This document shows positions 8,315 to 17,200 of a DNA stretch of 64,000 nucleotides, in pieces. The notes below the pieces were generated by a model, which ran no database searches, was not told the origin of the DNA, and saw only the letters and a program-made list of their open reading frames with translations. Every line of letters starts with the position of its first letter. Positions within the stretch are counted from its first letter, which is position 1. The DNA comes from an uncultured Bacteroidota bacterium. GTDB lineage: Bacteria > Bacteroidota > Bacteroidia > Bacteroidales > P3. Location of the stretch: NCBI GenBank assembly GCA_902791695.1, contig CADAWR010000004.1:1-64000 (forward strand), given 5' to 3'. Made by a program: the position numbers and the translations under genes.

Positions 8315-10965
8315 CGTATCACTATCTCGTCGGTGAAGAGGTAGCTCGGCTGACCTGGGGCGGGATGCCACACGGGCAGCGGACTGGGGTTGGGAACCAC
8401 GACACGGATTGCCTGAATGTCCGATTGCTTGATTGCTTTAGTGTCGAATGGAACCGTGTAGTTCTTCAAGCGCATGCCTGTCTCGCGCGGGTCCATGTCG
8501 AAGTGCTTGTCGGCCACAAGCGTCCACTCATCGCCGTCCTGCGAGGCATACACCTTTATCTGCGTCGGCGCCAGTATCCAGTCAAAGGTATTCTGCATGA
8601 AGCGCATGCTTACCTCATGGATTGTTGTCGGCTTACCGAAGTCTATGGTGGCGTCGATGCTATCGCCCCAATAGCCCTGCCAATGGCCGTCGGCGTAGGT
8701 ACTGTTGCTGCCCAGCTGGCCGTCGATGAGGGCATTCTCTCCCCCACCCGAGTAGATGGCCTTGTAGGTGGAGAAGGCAGTGTTGAGCTTTATCTTGGCG
8801 CCCATGCCTTGGTGCGAGAGGAGGTACTGCTCGCTCACTACGCCCTCGCCGTATTTGTTGTAGCATATGGCCTTGATGGTTGCCGAGCGCTCCAGCGGGA
8901 AGGGGCCTGTGTAGAGTGCCGAGCCCTTGGTTGGCTCTGAGCCGTCGAGGGTGTAGTAGATCTCCTTGTCGCCATAGAGGGTGCGGAGGGTGACCATAGG
9001 AAGCGAAGCTGTTGCATCACGCCCCACTTTCATAAACACATGGCGGTCCAGCTCCAGCACCTCTCTCGCGAGCGCGTCGTACCTATTACATACAATGTAG
9101 CGCTCATACTCACCGTTCTCCTGGTCCCACAGCCGCAGATACTCGCGTTTGAGGTCGGTGAGGAACAGCCAGTACTGCCCTTTCATCATCTTCAGTCTTT
9201 CCTTCATGGTCGCATCCTTGCCCTCCAGCTGGTGGTAGATCATCTTGCGCAGTATCGACTTGAAGACCATCAGCCTTATGCGCATCAGGGCATAGTGGGC
9301 ATGGGGGTTGGCGGCGGAGTCAATCTCCTTGTCCAGCGCCATCACCCTCTTGATAACCCTGTCGCAACGGTCGCTCATGGCATCGCCGGTGTTGTCGGGG
9401 TTGAAGTTCAGCAGCGGCTCCATCAGCGCTGCCGATGTGTACCAGTCGGCTATGTCGGTGTCGTCCTCCAGTGCGCCTATGGCGTAGAGCTGGGCGACCT
9501 TAAGGTCCTTAATGTCCTTAGGGTCTTTAAGGTCTTTAAGGTCTTTAAGGTCCTTAAGGTCCTTAAGGTCCTTAGAGTCCTTAATGTCTTTAGCCCCATA
9601 GAACAGCCGCTCGAAGTTTTCGTTGAACTGCCTCTCCCTGCGCCTGAACTCCTCGGGGTCGTTGGTGCGGATGGGGTTCCAGGCCATCTCGGCGCTCCAG
9701 AAGAGGCCGTGCCAGCAGTTGTCGAACAGCGCCTCGCCGTTGTCGTCCCAGCAGGTGTTCATCAAGCCCTCGGCGCCGTTGCGCCAGCCGTCGCGCGCCA
9801 GGTTGGCGATGTTCTTCATGTAGCGCTGCGGCGCGGGAATCATGTTGCTGCTGTGGCTCAGCGACGGCGCCACCCAGAAGGGGTTGCCCTGCTCCTTGAA
9901 GGGCCTTATCAGATGGTCGTAGCTGTCCAGTGGTTCATAGGCCCACATGATGTACACCATGTCCTCCGGCAACTGCTTCATCATCTCGGGGTTCTTGGCC
10001 ACAATGTCGCCCCACATGGCTATTCGGGTAGTGGGGTTAGGGGCCTTAGGGTCTTTAAGGGCCTTAGGGTCCTTAGGGTCTTTAAGGTCTTTAAGGTCCT
10101 TAAGGTCCTTAGGGTCTTTAAGGTCCTTAAGGTCTTTTACTAACTGGTAGCAGCGGTTGATAAAGTCCACATACACCTGGTCGGCGCCTATACGGTCCAC
10201 CAAGGCCTTGGCACGGCCGGTACCAAGCTGCTCGGTCTCGTCGCAGTTGATGATAAAGAACGGCGACCACGGGATGCGTTCATACGCACCCGCGATGCGC
10301 TTGCGCAGGAAGTCGTATGTAGCCTCGTTGCCGGGGTCGAAGTTTGCCTTGCTGTCCATCAAATGCTGGTAGAAGGGCACGCGCAACGTCTTCTCGGCAT
10401 GGGCGAAGAGCTGCAGGTTGATCACCTCGTCGGGGTGCGGTGTGCAGTCGGCGAGGTAGGCCGGCGCCAAGTCGGGGAACTCCGGCTGGTAGAGCGTGTG
10501 CTCGGTGTAGTAGTTGCAGAAGTTGTACTTCAGCGCATGCAGCGTCGCCCACTGCTTCTGGCGGTAGGCGGCATGCGGCACAGGGCCGCGGCTCTGGTCG
10601 TCCATCCATCCGCGCCAGCGGTAGGCCGGCCAGTCGGTGATGGTGCCGCACGGCAGCGCGTCGCCATAAAGCAGGCGCAGCTGGTCGAGCGTCAAGTGGG
10701 CGTTCCTCAGGCCCTCGTCGCCCACATAGCGTATCGTCACCCGCTTCGGCTCTATCACCAGCTGATAAGCCTGGTCCAGATTGGCCTCCACCGGCAGAGT
10801 GTCGACGCGGAGCTCCTTGACCTTCAGCCTGTCGCCTTTGACCTTTACCCGCCCGCCATCTACCACCACCTGCTGCGGCGTGGGTATCAGGCCGAGGTTG
10901 ACGTCATGCTGTGCGGCGGCAGCAAAGGCTGCAAACAAGAATATAAAAAGCACACAATGTTTCAT
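8311..10965 (-). CDS. GH20 family beta-N-acetylhexosaminidase carrying two (KDL)n insertions
   Basis: 884 residues with signal peptide (MKHCVLFIFLFAAFAAAAQ). It has the GH20 N-terminal domain, then the catalytic barrel from about 105 (WPAYRWRGWMDDQSRGP ... FFIINCDETEQLGTG, containing the catalytic Asp-Glu pair), and a C-terminal chitobiase/F5-F8 type C-like region (DKEIYYTLDGSEPTKGSALY ... discoidin-like to the end). Known members release terminal GlcNAc or GalNAc from glycans; periplasmic or surface location is inferred. Two low-complexity blocks of repeating Lys-Asp-Leu/Pro interrupt the catalytic region: ~36 residues just after the CYQ of FINRCYQ, and ~32 residues after LFYGA. They are encoded by 9-nt DNA repeats identical to intergenic arrays elsewhere in the window. 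It lies 7 nt downstream of the four-helix-bundle gene, likely in the same transcript. Confidence 0.9.
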   Translation of the reverse strand: MKHCVLFIFLFAAFAAAAQHDVNLGLIPTPQQVVVDGGRVKVKGDRLKVKELRVDTLPVEANLDQAYQLVIEPKRVTIRYVGDEGLRNAHLTLDQLRLLYGDALPCGTITDWPAYRWRGWMDDQSRGPVPHAAYRQKQWATLHALKYNFCNYYTEHTLYQPEFPDLAPAYLADCTPHPDEVINLQLFAHAEKTLRVPFYQHLMDSKANFDPGNEATYDFLRKRIAGAYERIPWSPFFIINCDETEQLGTGRAKALVDRIGADQVYVDFINRCYQLVKDLKDLKDPKDLKDLKDLKDPKDPKALKDPKAPNPTTRIAMWGDIVAKNPEMMKQLPEDMVYIMWAYEPLDSYDHLIRPFKEQGNPFWVAPSLSHSSNMIPAPQRYMKNIANLARDGWRNGAEGLMNTCWDDNGEALFDNCWHGLFWSAEMAWNPIRTNDPEEFRRRERQFNENFERLFYGAKDIKDSKDLKDLKDLKDLKDLKDPKDIKDLKVAQLYAIGALEDDTDIADWYTSAALMEPLLNFNPDNTGDAMSDRCDRVIKRVMALDKEIDSAANPHAHYALMRIRLMVFKSILRKMIYHQLEGKDATMKERLKMMKGQYWLFLTDLKREYLRLWDQENGEYERYIVCNRYDALAREVLELDRHVFMKVGRDATASLPMVTLRTLYGDKEIYYTLDGSEPTKGSALYTGPFPLERSATIKAICYNKYGEGVVSEQYLLSHQGMGAKIKLNTAFSTYKAIYSGGGENALIDGQLGSNSTYADGHWQGYWGDSIDATIDFGKPTTIHEVSMRFMQNTFDWILAPTQIKVYASQDGDEWTLVADKHFDMDPRETGMRLKNYTVPFDTKAIKQSDIQAIRVVVPNPSPLPVWHPAPGQPSYLFTDEIVIR
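9496..9594 (-). repeat. 9-nt tandem array A inside GH20 (codes KDL/KDI/KDS/KDP)
   Basis: About 11 units of a 9-nt repeat, coding-strand consensus AAGGACCTT/AAAGACCTT, variants differing at 1-2 positions. Because 9 nt is three codons, the frame of the enzyme is kept and each unit adds Lys-Asp-X. It is the same unit as in arrays at 10032, 21481 and 22136. Confidence 0.95.
10032..10139 (-). repeat. 9-nt tandem array B inside GH20 (codes KDL/KDP/KAL)
   Basis: About 12 units of the same 9-nt repeat in the coding strand of GH20, ending in more degenerate units that encode KALKDPKAPNP. It lies between the helix ending FINRCYQ and the strand starting TRIAMWGD, so it would form an extended loop on the barrel. 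Confidence 0.95.
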
Positions 10966-10972
10966 AAAAATA

Positions 10973-11647
10973 CTATTTGTCGATTACCTTCCGCAGCAGC
11001 GCGTTCTCATGCTGTAGCTGTTCTATTCGCTCGCGAAGGGCAGCATTTTCGTTAATCAATGCCTCCATCTCCTTGCGCTGGTTTGTGCGGTATCCCAAAC
11101 GGGCTGCCGTCATACGCTCCTTTATTCCTCCCTCGGTCACGAACTCTTGTTCCTTTTTCTTCATATACGACTGCATCATGGTATCCACCATACAGCAGAG
11201 TGTCACTGCAGCATTGGCCATTTCCACGTCGGTCCACCGCTCGAAGAATGGTTCATAATCCTCAATACAATTGTGCCGGCGACAGAAATCCTGCATTGCG
11301 CCGTAACGGGCATGCCCCTCATCCCACAGAGTAAGCTTATGACTGCCTATATAGTCAAGATAATCCTCTTTCAACTCCTTGACACTCCCACGTGCAGCAT
11401 TTAGCAGATTGGATTCCATCGTCGTGGAAGTCACCCCATCGGCAGACCCTTCGACAATGTTCTGCTTCCCGCTGCGGGCAGCTTGCACCATCTGGTCCAC
11501 CGTACGATCACCATAAGCCTTTAGAAACCGTCGGCAGAAGACAACGGTCATCTGATAGAGGACAACCGTCTTTTGATAGAACCACAGGTTCTCCCACCGC
11601 GTCTGCTTGCGCAGATAGTGATATTGCGGGGCCTTTTCTTGTTGCAT
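10973..11647 (-). CDS. four-helix-bundle (S23/IVP-like, 'suffix domain' type) protein with C-terminal coiled coil
   Basis: 224 residues. The core contains GDRTVDQMVQAARSGKQNI-VEG, shared almost exactly with the protein at 21573-22118. It belongs to the four-helix-bundle family that includes 23S rRNA intervening-sequence proteins and, more remotely, the Avd accessory proteins of diversity-generating retroelements. This long version resembles the 'four helix bundle suffix domain' group known from Bacteroidales. The C-terminus (MEALINENAALRERIEQLQ, HENALLRKVIDK) is a leucine-heptad coiled coil absent from the second copy. No reverse transcriptase or variable repeat is nearby, and the molecular role is unknown. 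It is preceded by leader CTAAAAAAAAC and a large 9-nt array, and followed 7 nt later by GH20. Confidence 0.85.
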   Translation of the reverse strand: MQQEKAPQYHYLRKQTRWENLWFYQKTVVLYQMTVVFCRRFLKAYGDRTVDQMVQAARSGKQNIVEGSADGVTSTTMESNLLNAARGSVKELKEDYLDYIGSHKLTLWDEGHARYGAMQDFCRRHNCIEDYEPFFERWTDVEMANAAVTLCCMVDTMMQSYMKKKEQEFVTEGGIKERMTAARLGYRTNQRKEMEALINENAALRERIEQLQHENALLRKVIDK

Positions 11648-11655
11648 AGCTGCTG

Positions 11656-11666
11656 GTTTTTTTTAG
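11656..11666 (-). promoter_or_regulatory. conserved leader CTAAAAAAAAC before four-helix gene 1
   Basis: Minus-strand CTAAAAAAAAC (8 A) lies 8 nt before ATG 11647. The identical 11-mer lies 9 nt before the second four-helix gene at 21573, although the flanking arrays have different sequence. It may serve as an A-rich translation enhancer, which is typical for Bacteroidetes; the role is inferred. Confidence 0.6.
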
Positions 11667-11672
11667 TTATGG

Positions 11673-11936
11673 GGGATAGAGGGGATAGAGGGAATAGAGG
11701 CGATAGAAGGGATAGAGGAGATAGAGGCGATAGATACGATAGAGGCGATAGATACGATAGATTGCCTGTCGGCCCTATCTATTCTATCGTTTCTATCCAC
11801 TCTATCCATTCTATCCATTCTATCCTCTCTATCGTTTCTATCAACTCTATCCACTCTATCCACTCTATCCATTCTATCGTTTCTATCCTCTCTATCCACT
11901 CTATCCTCTCTATCCCCTCTATCCTCTCTATCCTCT
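11673..11936. repeat. 9-nt tandem array E, two arms in opposite orientation
   Basis: Left arm 11673-11762: ten 9-nt units of type GGGATAGAG/GCGATAGAT. A 12-nt spacer (11763-11774, TGCCTGTCGGCC) follows. Right arm 11775-11936: eighteen 9-nt units of type CTATCCATT/CTATCCTCT, i.e. the reverse-complement motif. The right arm runs to within 2 nt of the metK stop codon (CTA at 11939-11941). The arms could pair into a very long imperfect hairpin. Open frames reading (MDRVDR)n and (SIVSI)n through it are artefacts of the period-9 sequence. Confidence 0.95.
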
Positions 11937-11938
11937 CT

Positions 11939-13183
11939 CTACAGCCCGAACTCTTTCTTTATGGCGTCGACCATGTCGAGTTTCTCCCAGCCGAAGAACT
12001 GCACCTTCTTCTTGCGCGGGCGGCCGGCGGCGTCGTAGACGGTGACCTCGGCCTCGTAGGGGTCGCGGCCCATGTGGCCGTAGGCTGCCGTGGGGCGGAA
12101 GATGGGGTTCTTCAAGCCGAAGCGCTCCACGATGGCGTAAGGCCGCAGGTCGAAGAGCCGCTTCACACGCGCTGCTATCTCGCCGTCGCTGAGGGCGACA
12201 TGCGCGGTGCCGTAGGTGTTGACATAGAGGCCCACAGGCTCGGCCACACCGATGGCGTAGGCCACCTGCACGAGGGCTTCGTCGCATAGGCCCGCGGCCA
12301 CGAGGTTCTTGGCGATATGGCGCGTGGCGTAGGCCGCCGAGCGGTCCACCTTACTGGCGTCCTTGCCACTGAAGGCACCGCCGCCGTGGGCACCGCGGCC
12401 ACCGTAGGTGTCGACGATGATCTTGCGGCCCGTGAGGCCCGTGTCGCCGTGGGGGCCGCCGATGACGAACTTGCCCGTCGGGTTGACATGCATCTTATAG
12501 TCTTTCTTTGCGAAAAGCTTCTGCGTGGCCTTGGGGAGGCGTTTGATGACGCGCGGCATCAGTATCTGCTCCACGTCGGCGCGTATCTGCTCCTGCTCCA
12601 CGTCGGGGTCGTGCTGGGTGCTGACAACGATGGTGTCTATGCGCTCGGGCTTGCCGTCGTCGCCGTACTGCACCGTCACCTGGCTCTTGGCGTCGGGGCG
12701 CAGATACCTCATCTGCTTGCCCTCGCGGCGTATCTTGCCGAGCTCTATGAGGATGATGTGGGCCAGACAGATGGGCAGCGGCATCAGCTCGTCGGTCTCG
12801 CGGCAGGCATAGCCGAACATCATGCCCTGGTCGCCGGCGCCCTGGTTCTTCTTCTCCTTGCGGCTGACGCCCTGGTTGATGTCGGCGCTCTGCTCATGGA
12901 TGGCGCTGAGCACACCGCAGCTCTCGGCCTCGAACTTGTACTCGCCCTTGGTGTAGCCGATGCCCTTGATGACATCGCGCACAGTGCCCTGCACGTCGAC
13001 CCAGCCGCCGGTGGTCACCTCGCCGCTGACGACGGCCAAACCGGTGGTTACCAGCGTCTCGCAGGCCACATGGCTCTCGGGGTCGCGGCGCAGGAATTCG
13101 TCGAGGAGCGCATCGCTGATCTGGTCGGCAATCTTGTCGGGATGGCCCTCACTGACACTCTCGGAAGTGAAAAAATAGCTCAT
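11939..13183 (-). CDS. metK: S-adenosylmethionine synthetase
   Basis: 414 residues, full length. It converts ATP and methionine to S-adenosylmethionine, releasing phosphate and pyrophosphate, in the cytoplasm. The N-terminus [20 protein letters not shown] is the ATP/methionine-binding signature. The hexapeptide-like [12 protein letters not shown] and the glycine-rich [17 protein letters not shown] loop are intact, as is the C-terminal domain. It is transcribed alone from a clear promoter about 140 nt upstream, through a leader with an inverted repeat. The stop codon directly touches the 9-nt array E, and I see no conventional terminator. Confidence 0.98.
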   Translation of the reverse strand: MSYFFTSESVSEGHPDKIADQISDALLDEFLRRDPESHVACETLVTTGLAVVSGEVTTGGWVDVQGTVRDVIKGIGYTKGEYKFEAESCGVLSAIHEQSADINQGVSRKEKKNQGAGDQGMMFGYACRETDELMPLPICLAHIILIELGKIRREGKQMRYLRPDAKSQVTVQYGDDGKPERIDTIVVSTQHDPDVEQEQIRADVEQILMPRVIKRLPKATQKLFAKKDYKMHVNPTGKFVIGGPHGDTGLTGRKIIVDTYGGRGAHGGGAFSGKDASKVDRSAAYATRHIAKNLVAAGLCDEALVQVAYAIGVAEPVGLYVNTYGTAHVALSDGEIAARVKRLFDLRPYAIVERFGLKNPIFRPTAAYGHMGRDPYEAEVTVYDAAGRPRKKKVQFFGWEKLDMVDAIKKEFGL

Positions 13184-13186
13184 TTT

Positions 13187-13226
13187 GTTACATTTTTTTG
13201 TTGTTAAACATCATTTTAAATGTAAC
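13187..13226 (-). promoter_or_regulatory. inverted repeat in metK leader
   Basis: Perfect 9-bp inverted repeat: GTTACATTT (minus-strand 13226-13218) and AAATGTAAC (13195-13187), 22-nt loop. The proximal arm ends 3 nt before the metK start codon, so a folded leader could mask the ribosome entry site. It does not match a SAM riboswitch I can recognise. Confidence 0.45.
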
Positions 13227-13315
13227 AGATTTGGGAATGAAGTCACAGATGAACAACGCTTTAGCATTTTTTCAAGTGGTTGCAATCATTACAAATCTAT
13301 CCACATTTGCGGATG

Positions 13316-13344
13316 CAAAGATACGAAAAAAAACATAATGGCAA
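13316..13344 (-). promoter_or_regulatory. metK promoter
   Basis: On the minus strand TATCTTTG (13316-13323) is a perfect -7 box, with TTG (13342-13344) 18 nt upstream as -33. This predicts a leader of about 125 nt. The 11-nt-phased array P1 begins 7 nt upstream of the -33. Confidence 0.7.
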
Positions 13345-13351
13345 TAAAAAA

Positions 13352-13461
13352 AAACGCACCCCCTCCGTACCCGCTCCGTACCCGCTCCGACTGTTCACCG
13401 GTTGTTTAACGGTTTTTAGTCGGAGCGGATACGGAGGGGGTACGGAGGGGAGACGGTGAAG
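13352..13461. repeat. 11-nt-phased CpG array P1 (ten units, palindromic)
   Basis: CpG dinucleotides occur at 13355, 13366, 13377, 13388, 13399, 13410, 13421, 13432, 13443 and 13454: ten in a row exactly 11 nt apart. Units change from CTCCGTACCCG on the left to ATACGGAGGGG on the right. Arms 13360-13392 and 13418-13450 are inverted repeats matching at 31 of 33 positions about centre 13405. It lies between divergent metK and the toxin-antitoxin operon. Together with the metK leader/promoter and the TA promoter it accounts for the 450-bp gene-free stretch 13184-13636. Confidence 0.9.
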
Positions 13462-13556
13462 CGATGGCAAAAATGGTTTATGCTGGCACTGAAACTTTTA
13501 ATCAACAATCTTGTGTTAAAAAATAAAAAAAGTTACCACGGTATGAAAAATATTGC

Positions 13557-13564
13557 TACCTTTG
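13557..13564 (+). promoter_or_regulatory. -7 promoter element of toxin-antitoxin operon
   Basis: TACCTTTG fits TAnnTTTG. A GTTA sequence at 13532-13535 is about 20 nt upstream, a weak -33. The predicted leader to ATG 13637 is about 65 nt. Confidence 0.55.
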
Positions 13565-13602
13565 CAATTGGATAAAACCCGCAAAGGGTAAAGGGAAAAT
13601 TG

Positions 13603-13620
13603 TATAATGTACATATTATA
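13603..13620. promoter_or_regulatory. palindromic operator candidate for toxin-antitoxin autoregulation
   Basis: TATAAT (13603-13608) and ATTATA (13615-13620) flank GTACAT, forming a dyad just downstream of the predicted transcription start and 16 nt before the antitoxin ATG. Antitoxin-toxin complexes commonly bind such dyads; here this is inferred. Confidence 0.4.
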
Positions 13621-13636
13621 AGAACGATAGATAATT

Positions 13637-13918
13637 ATGAGCACCGCTGCACTACAAGGATTGCTTGAGTATCTCTATGGGACGCTTACGCCGAACAATA
13701 TGCGATGGGTGGCCAACCACCTCATCGAGCATGCCAACCGCGCCGACGCCCCACAGCCCAAGCGTTATACCATGGAGGAAATCAACGCCATGCTCGACGA
13801 GGCCGAAGCAGAGATTGCAGCAGGCAAAGGTATCCCACACGATGAAGTGATGCGCAGACAGAGAGAAAAGCTTGCCCGCATGAAGAAAGCCGAACACAGA
13901 ATACCAGAGACAGTATGA
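13637..13918 (+). CDS. antitoxin component of a ParE/RelE-type toxin-antitoxin pair
   Basis: 93 residues, charged and mostly helical. The N-terminal part (LEYLYGTLTPNNMRWVANHLIEHAN) is followed by the segment YTMEEINAMLDEAEAEIAAGKGIPHDEVMRRQREKL, with the 'EEI...LDEAE..I..G.GI..DEVM' pattern seen in Phd/RelB-like and related antitoxins of Bacteroidales. The assignment rests mainly on its position: the ATG of the toxin overlaps its stop by 4 bp. The N-terminal segment may bind DNA; the C-terminal helix probably wraps the toxin. Confidence 0.8.
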   Translation: MSTAALQGLLEYLYGTLTPNNMRWVANHLIEHANRADAPQPKRYTMEEINAMLDEAEAEIAAGKGIPHDEVMRRQREKLARMKKAEHRIPETV

Positions 13919-14238
13919 GGATAGTGTGGCACAACAAGGCGGAAGAGCAGAAAGACCACATCGCCGACTACGTTTTTGAGTATTTCGGATATGATCGGAT
14001 GAAGCAGTTTTTAAATGAAGTTGAACAGACCACCCAATTGATTAACGAATATCCCAACCTTGGTGCCATTGATTCACTATTTTCCAATAGACAAGAGGAG
14101 TATCGAAGCGTCGTCATTGATGGATTAAGTAAGATGGTCTACCTCATAAACGAAGACACAATACATATCGTTGCTTTTTGGGACTGCCGGCAGGAACCGG
14201 AACATCAAGCGACAGAGACAAAATTACATAATAAATAA
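13915..14238 (+). CDS. ParE/RelE superfamily toxin
   Basis: 107 residues starting MRIVWHNKAEEQKDHIADYVFEYFG, the usual beta strand plus two helices of the RelE/ParE fold. The core strands are EYRSVVIDGLSKMVYLINEDTIHIVAFWDCRQEPE, where the conserved C-terminal 'FWDCRQ(D/E)P' motif identifies the Bacteroidales ParE/RelE-like group. Members either cleave ribosome-bound mRNA or poison gyrase, and the sequence alone does not tell which. The start overlaps the antitoxin stop (ATGA), indicating coupled translation. Confidence 0.87.
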   Translation: MRIVWHNKAEEQKDHIADYVFEYFGYDRMKQFLNEVEQTTQLINEYPNLGAIDSLFSNRQEEYRSVVIDGLSKMVYLINEDTIHIVAFWDCRQEPEHQATETKLHNK

Positions 14239-14292
14239 AAGAGAAAATTAACGTTTAACAAACATTATTTATTAACCAAAAAACAAAACATC

Positions 14293-17200
14293 ATGCAAAA
14301 GTTTCTACGAACTTTGATGCTCGCGGCACTACTGCTGCCGTTCGCATCGCAAGCGCAGAACATCCAGACCTTCGATTTTGAAGATCAAGTGATTCCTGCT
14401 GAGTGGACAAATGATGCAACTTACGCTTGGGTAACGACCAACGCCGCCCATAACAGCGGAAGCTACTGCATCAAGAGCGGTAATGGCGGCGTCAGCAATT
14501 CCACATCGACAATTACCGCCACCTTCACTTTTGTCGGAGACGGCACGATCAGCTTCGCTGCCAGATGCTCCTGCGAACAGAGTGATCCCAGCTACGACTG
14601 GGATTACGGCACCTTCTACATTGACGGTGTACAACAAGGCGCTAAAATCATCAACAGCTCCTCGTTTACTGTCTACAGCTACGAAATTGAAGCCGGAATC
14701 CACACTTTCTCGTGGAAATACAAGAAAGACGGTTCTGTGAATAGCAACGATGACTGCCTCTACATCGACGATGTCGTCGTCGACCTTGGCGTTGCTTCTT
14801 CTTGCGCCAAGCCCCTTGCTGCATCTGTAAGCATGGCTACCACCACCACCATCAGCATCGAGTGGGTTGACCCCTCTGCATCTGCATGGCTGGTCTATCT
14901 TTACGAAAACGACACTGTTCTTGTCGACGGCTACCCCATGGCTGCCGCCGACACCACCTTCACTTTTGAGAACCTGACCGCAAACACCCCCTATAAGATG
15001 GGTGTTGCCGCCAACTGCGGCGATGAAATCTCCGCCATACGTTACGTCAACGGCCGTACCGCCTGTGGCGCTGTCACTGAATTCCCCTGGGAAGAGACCT
15101 TCGAGACTTACAACTCCGGAAACCTGACAATCCCCTGCTGGGTGAATGAGCACATCAGCGGAAACGGCACCAGCATTTTCAAAGTTTACACCAGCACAAA
15201 CGGCAGCAACAGCACACACCAGCTCCAGCTGCCCGACATGTCTAACGGCACAATGACCAAACTGGTTCTTCCTTACATGGAACTGCCCGAAGACAGCACC
15301 TATCTCTTCTCCATTGATATTTACCGCAACACTACATCCTACCCCAACGAGGGTGTGAGAGTGTACGCAAGCACCAACGGCGAGATTACCGGCGCCACGG
15401 AACTTGGCTTCCTGCACCGCAACTACCAGCAGACCGACGGCAATGTCGTCACCGCTGAGACTAGCTCCAACTGGTACACCTATGAGTTCATCATTCCGTT
15501 CAACGGCCCTTGCTACATCATCCTCCGCGGTGAGAGCAGCTACGGCGCCTCCACCTACATGGACAACCTGAAAGTGAAGAAGGCCCCCAACTGCCTGAAG
15601 CCGACAATGCTGACCGCCAGCGGCATCACCGCACGCACCGCCACCCTCAACTGGGTGCCCGGCAATGCAACCGACTATCAGGTGGAATACCGTCCGACTA
15701 ACGATACCACTTGGATTATTGAGGCTGTTTCAGAAGACTCGACCATCACTCTCACCGGCCTCACCCCCGAGACCAGCTACAAAGTCCGCGTGAAAGGCAT
15801 GTGCAGCGACGAAGAGAGCGAGTACACTCCCGAAATCAGCTTCACCACTACAGTGGCTTGCTTCCCCCCCAGCAACGTGAGAGCAGAACTCACAAGCCTG
15901 TACAGCACTGTCAACCTGGCTTGGACCGACACCCTCGCTGGCACCTGGGAGCTCCGCTACTGGACCGGCACCGACACCAGCGACATCATAGAGGTTAACG
16001 ACACAACCTACACTCTCGAGGACCTCGAGCAGAACACCAACTACAGATTCCAGGTGCGCGCCAACTGCGGCGACGAAGATGGCTACAGCGTATGGACTCC
16101 CGCCAACGGCCGCAGCTTCACCACCCCGCTGGCCTGCGAGGTTCCCACCGAGCTGAGCGCTGTCCTCACCCCCGGCAACGGCACCGTGGCCACTATCAAC
16201 TGGGTCGACACTGTCGCCGCCGCTTGGCAGCTCTGCTTCAACGGCGACACCAACAACATTATCGACGTTACTGAAACCACATTTGACTTCGACACCCTGA
16301 CCCCGGAGACCACCTACACCATCAAGGTGCGCGCCAACTGCGGCGACGACGTGAGCCCCTGGAGCAGCAGCATCAGCTTCACCCCGACCAACTCCTACAA
16401 CTACACTGTGGCCGACGGCACCACCACAAACAGCTACGTGCCCGTCTACGGTTTCTACGCCGACGCCTACCAGCGCATCCAGACCGTCTACCCCGCTGCC
16501 AGCATCGCAACGCTGGCGGGCAGTGACATCACTGGCCTGACCTACTACCTCAGCTCGCCTGCCTCCGAAGCATGGACCGGCACCTTCACCGTCAAGATGA
16601 TGGAGGTTACCGACGCCACCCTGTCGGCTTTCAACACCGCAACCGATAACGAGCCCGTCCTCTATACCGGCACCTTGGACGCCACCGGCACCACGATGAC
16701 CATCACCCTCAGCCAGCCGTACACCTATGCCGGCGGCAACCTCTTGATTGAGGTGAACGAGACCGTAACTGGCAACTACAAGTCTTCAAGCTTCTACGGC
16801 GTGAGCGCCACCGGCGCCAGCCAGCAGGGCTATGACTACGACAGCTGGACCGGCATTACAGGCTCGGCACAGAACTTCATCCCCAAGACCACCTTCTCGT
16901 TCGAGCCCGGCGTCATAACCGACTGCACAAGACCCGACAGCCTCACTGTCAGCGATGTCGACGCCCACAGCGCCACCTTCGACTGGCAGGGTGAGGCCAG
17001 CGAGTACCTCCTCCAGTACAAGCAGGCCGATGCCACCGACTGGACCGAGGTTTCCAACGTCTCAGCCCCCTACACTCTGACCGGTCTCCAGCAGAACACC
17101 GCTTACTCAGCCCGCGTGAAAGCCATCTGCGGCAGCGACACCAGCATGGCCAGCTTCGCAGTCAGCTTCACCACCACCATCTCCTGCCCGGCACCCACCA

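Noticed and set aside
9040..10143. 367-residue plus-strand frame opposite GH20
   Set aside because: Shadow of the GH20 gene; it shows no domain and only the (KVF)n reading of the repeats.
10973..11647. Diversity-generating retroelement, suggested by the Avd-like four-helix protein
   Set aside because: No reverse transcriptase, template repeat or variable C-type-lectin target is present near either four-helix gene.
11663..11899. Open frame encoding (MDRVDR)n on the minus strand, and (SIVSIHSIHS)n on the plus strand to 12289
   Set aside because: Both are read-through of the 9-nt array E, whose period is a multiple of three and keeps all frames open. There is no non-repetitive coding part of its own.
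13184..13310. SAM riboswitch in the metK leader
   Set aside because: Apart from one inverted repeat I find none of the conserved cores of SAM riboswitch classes that I know; not claimed.
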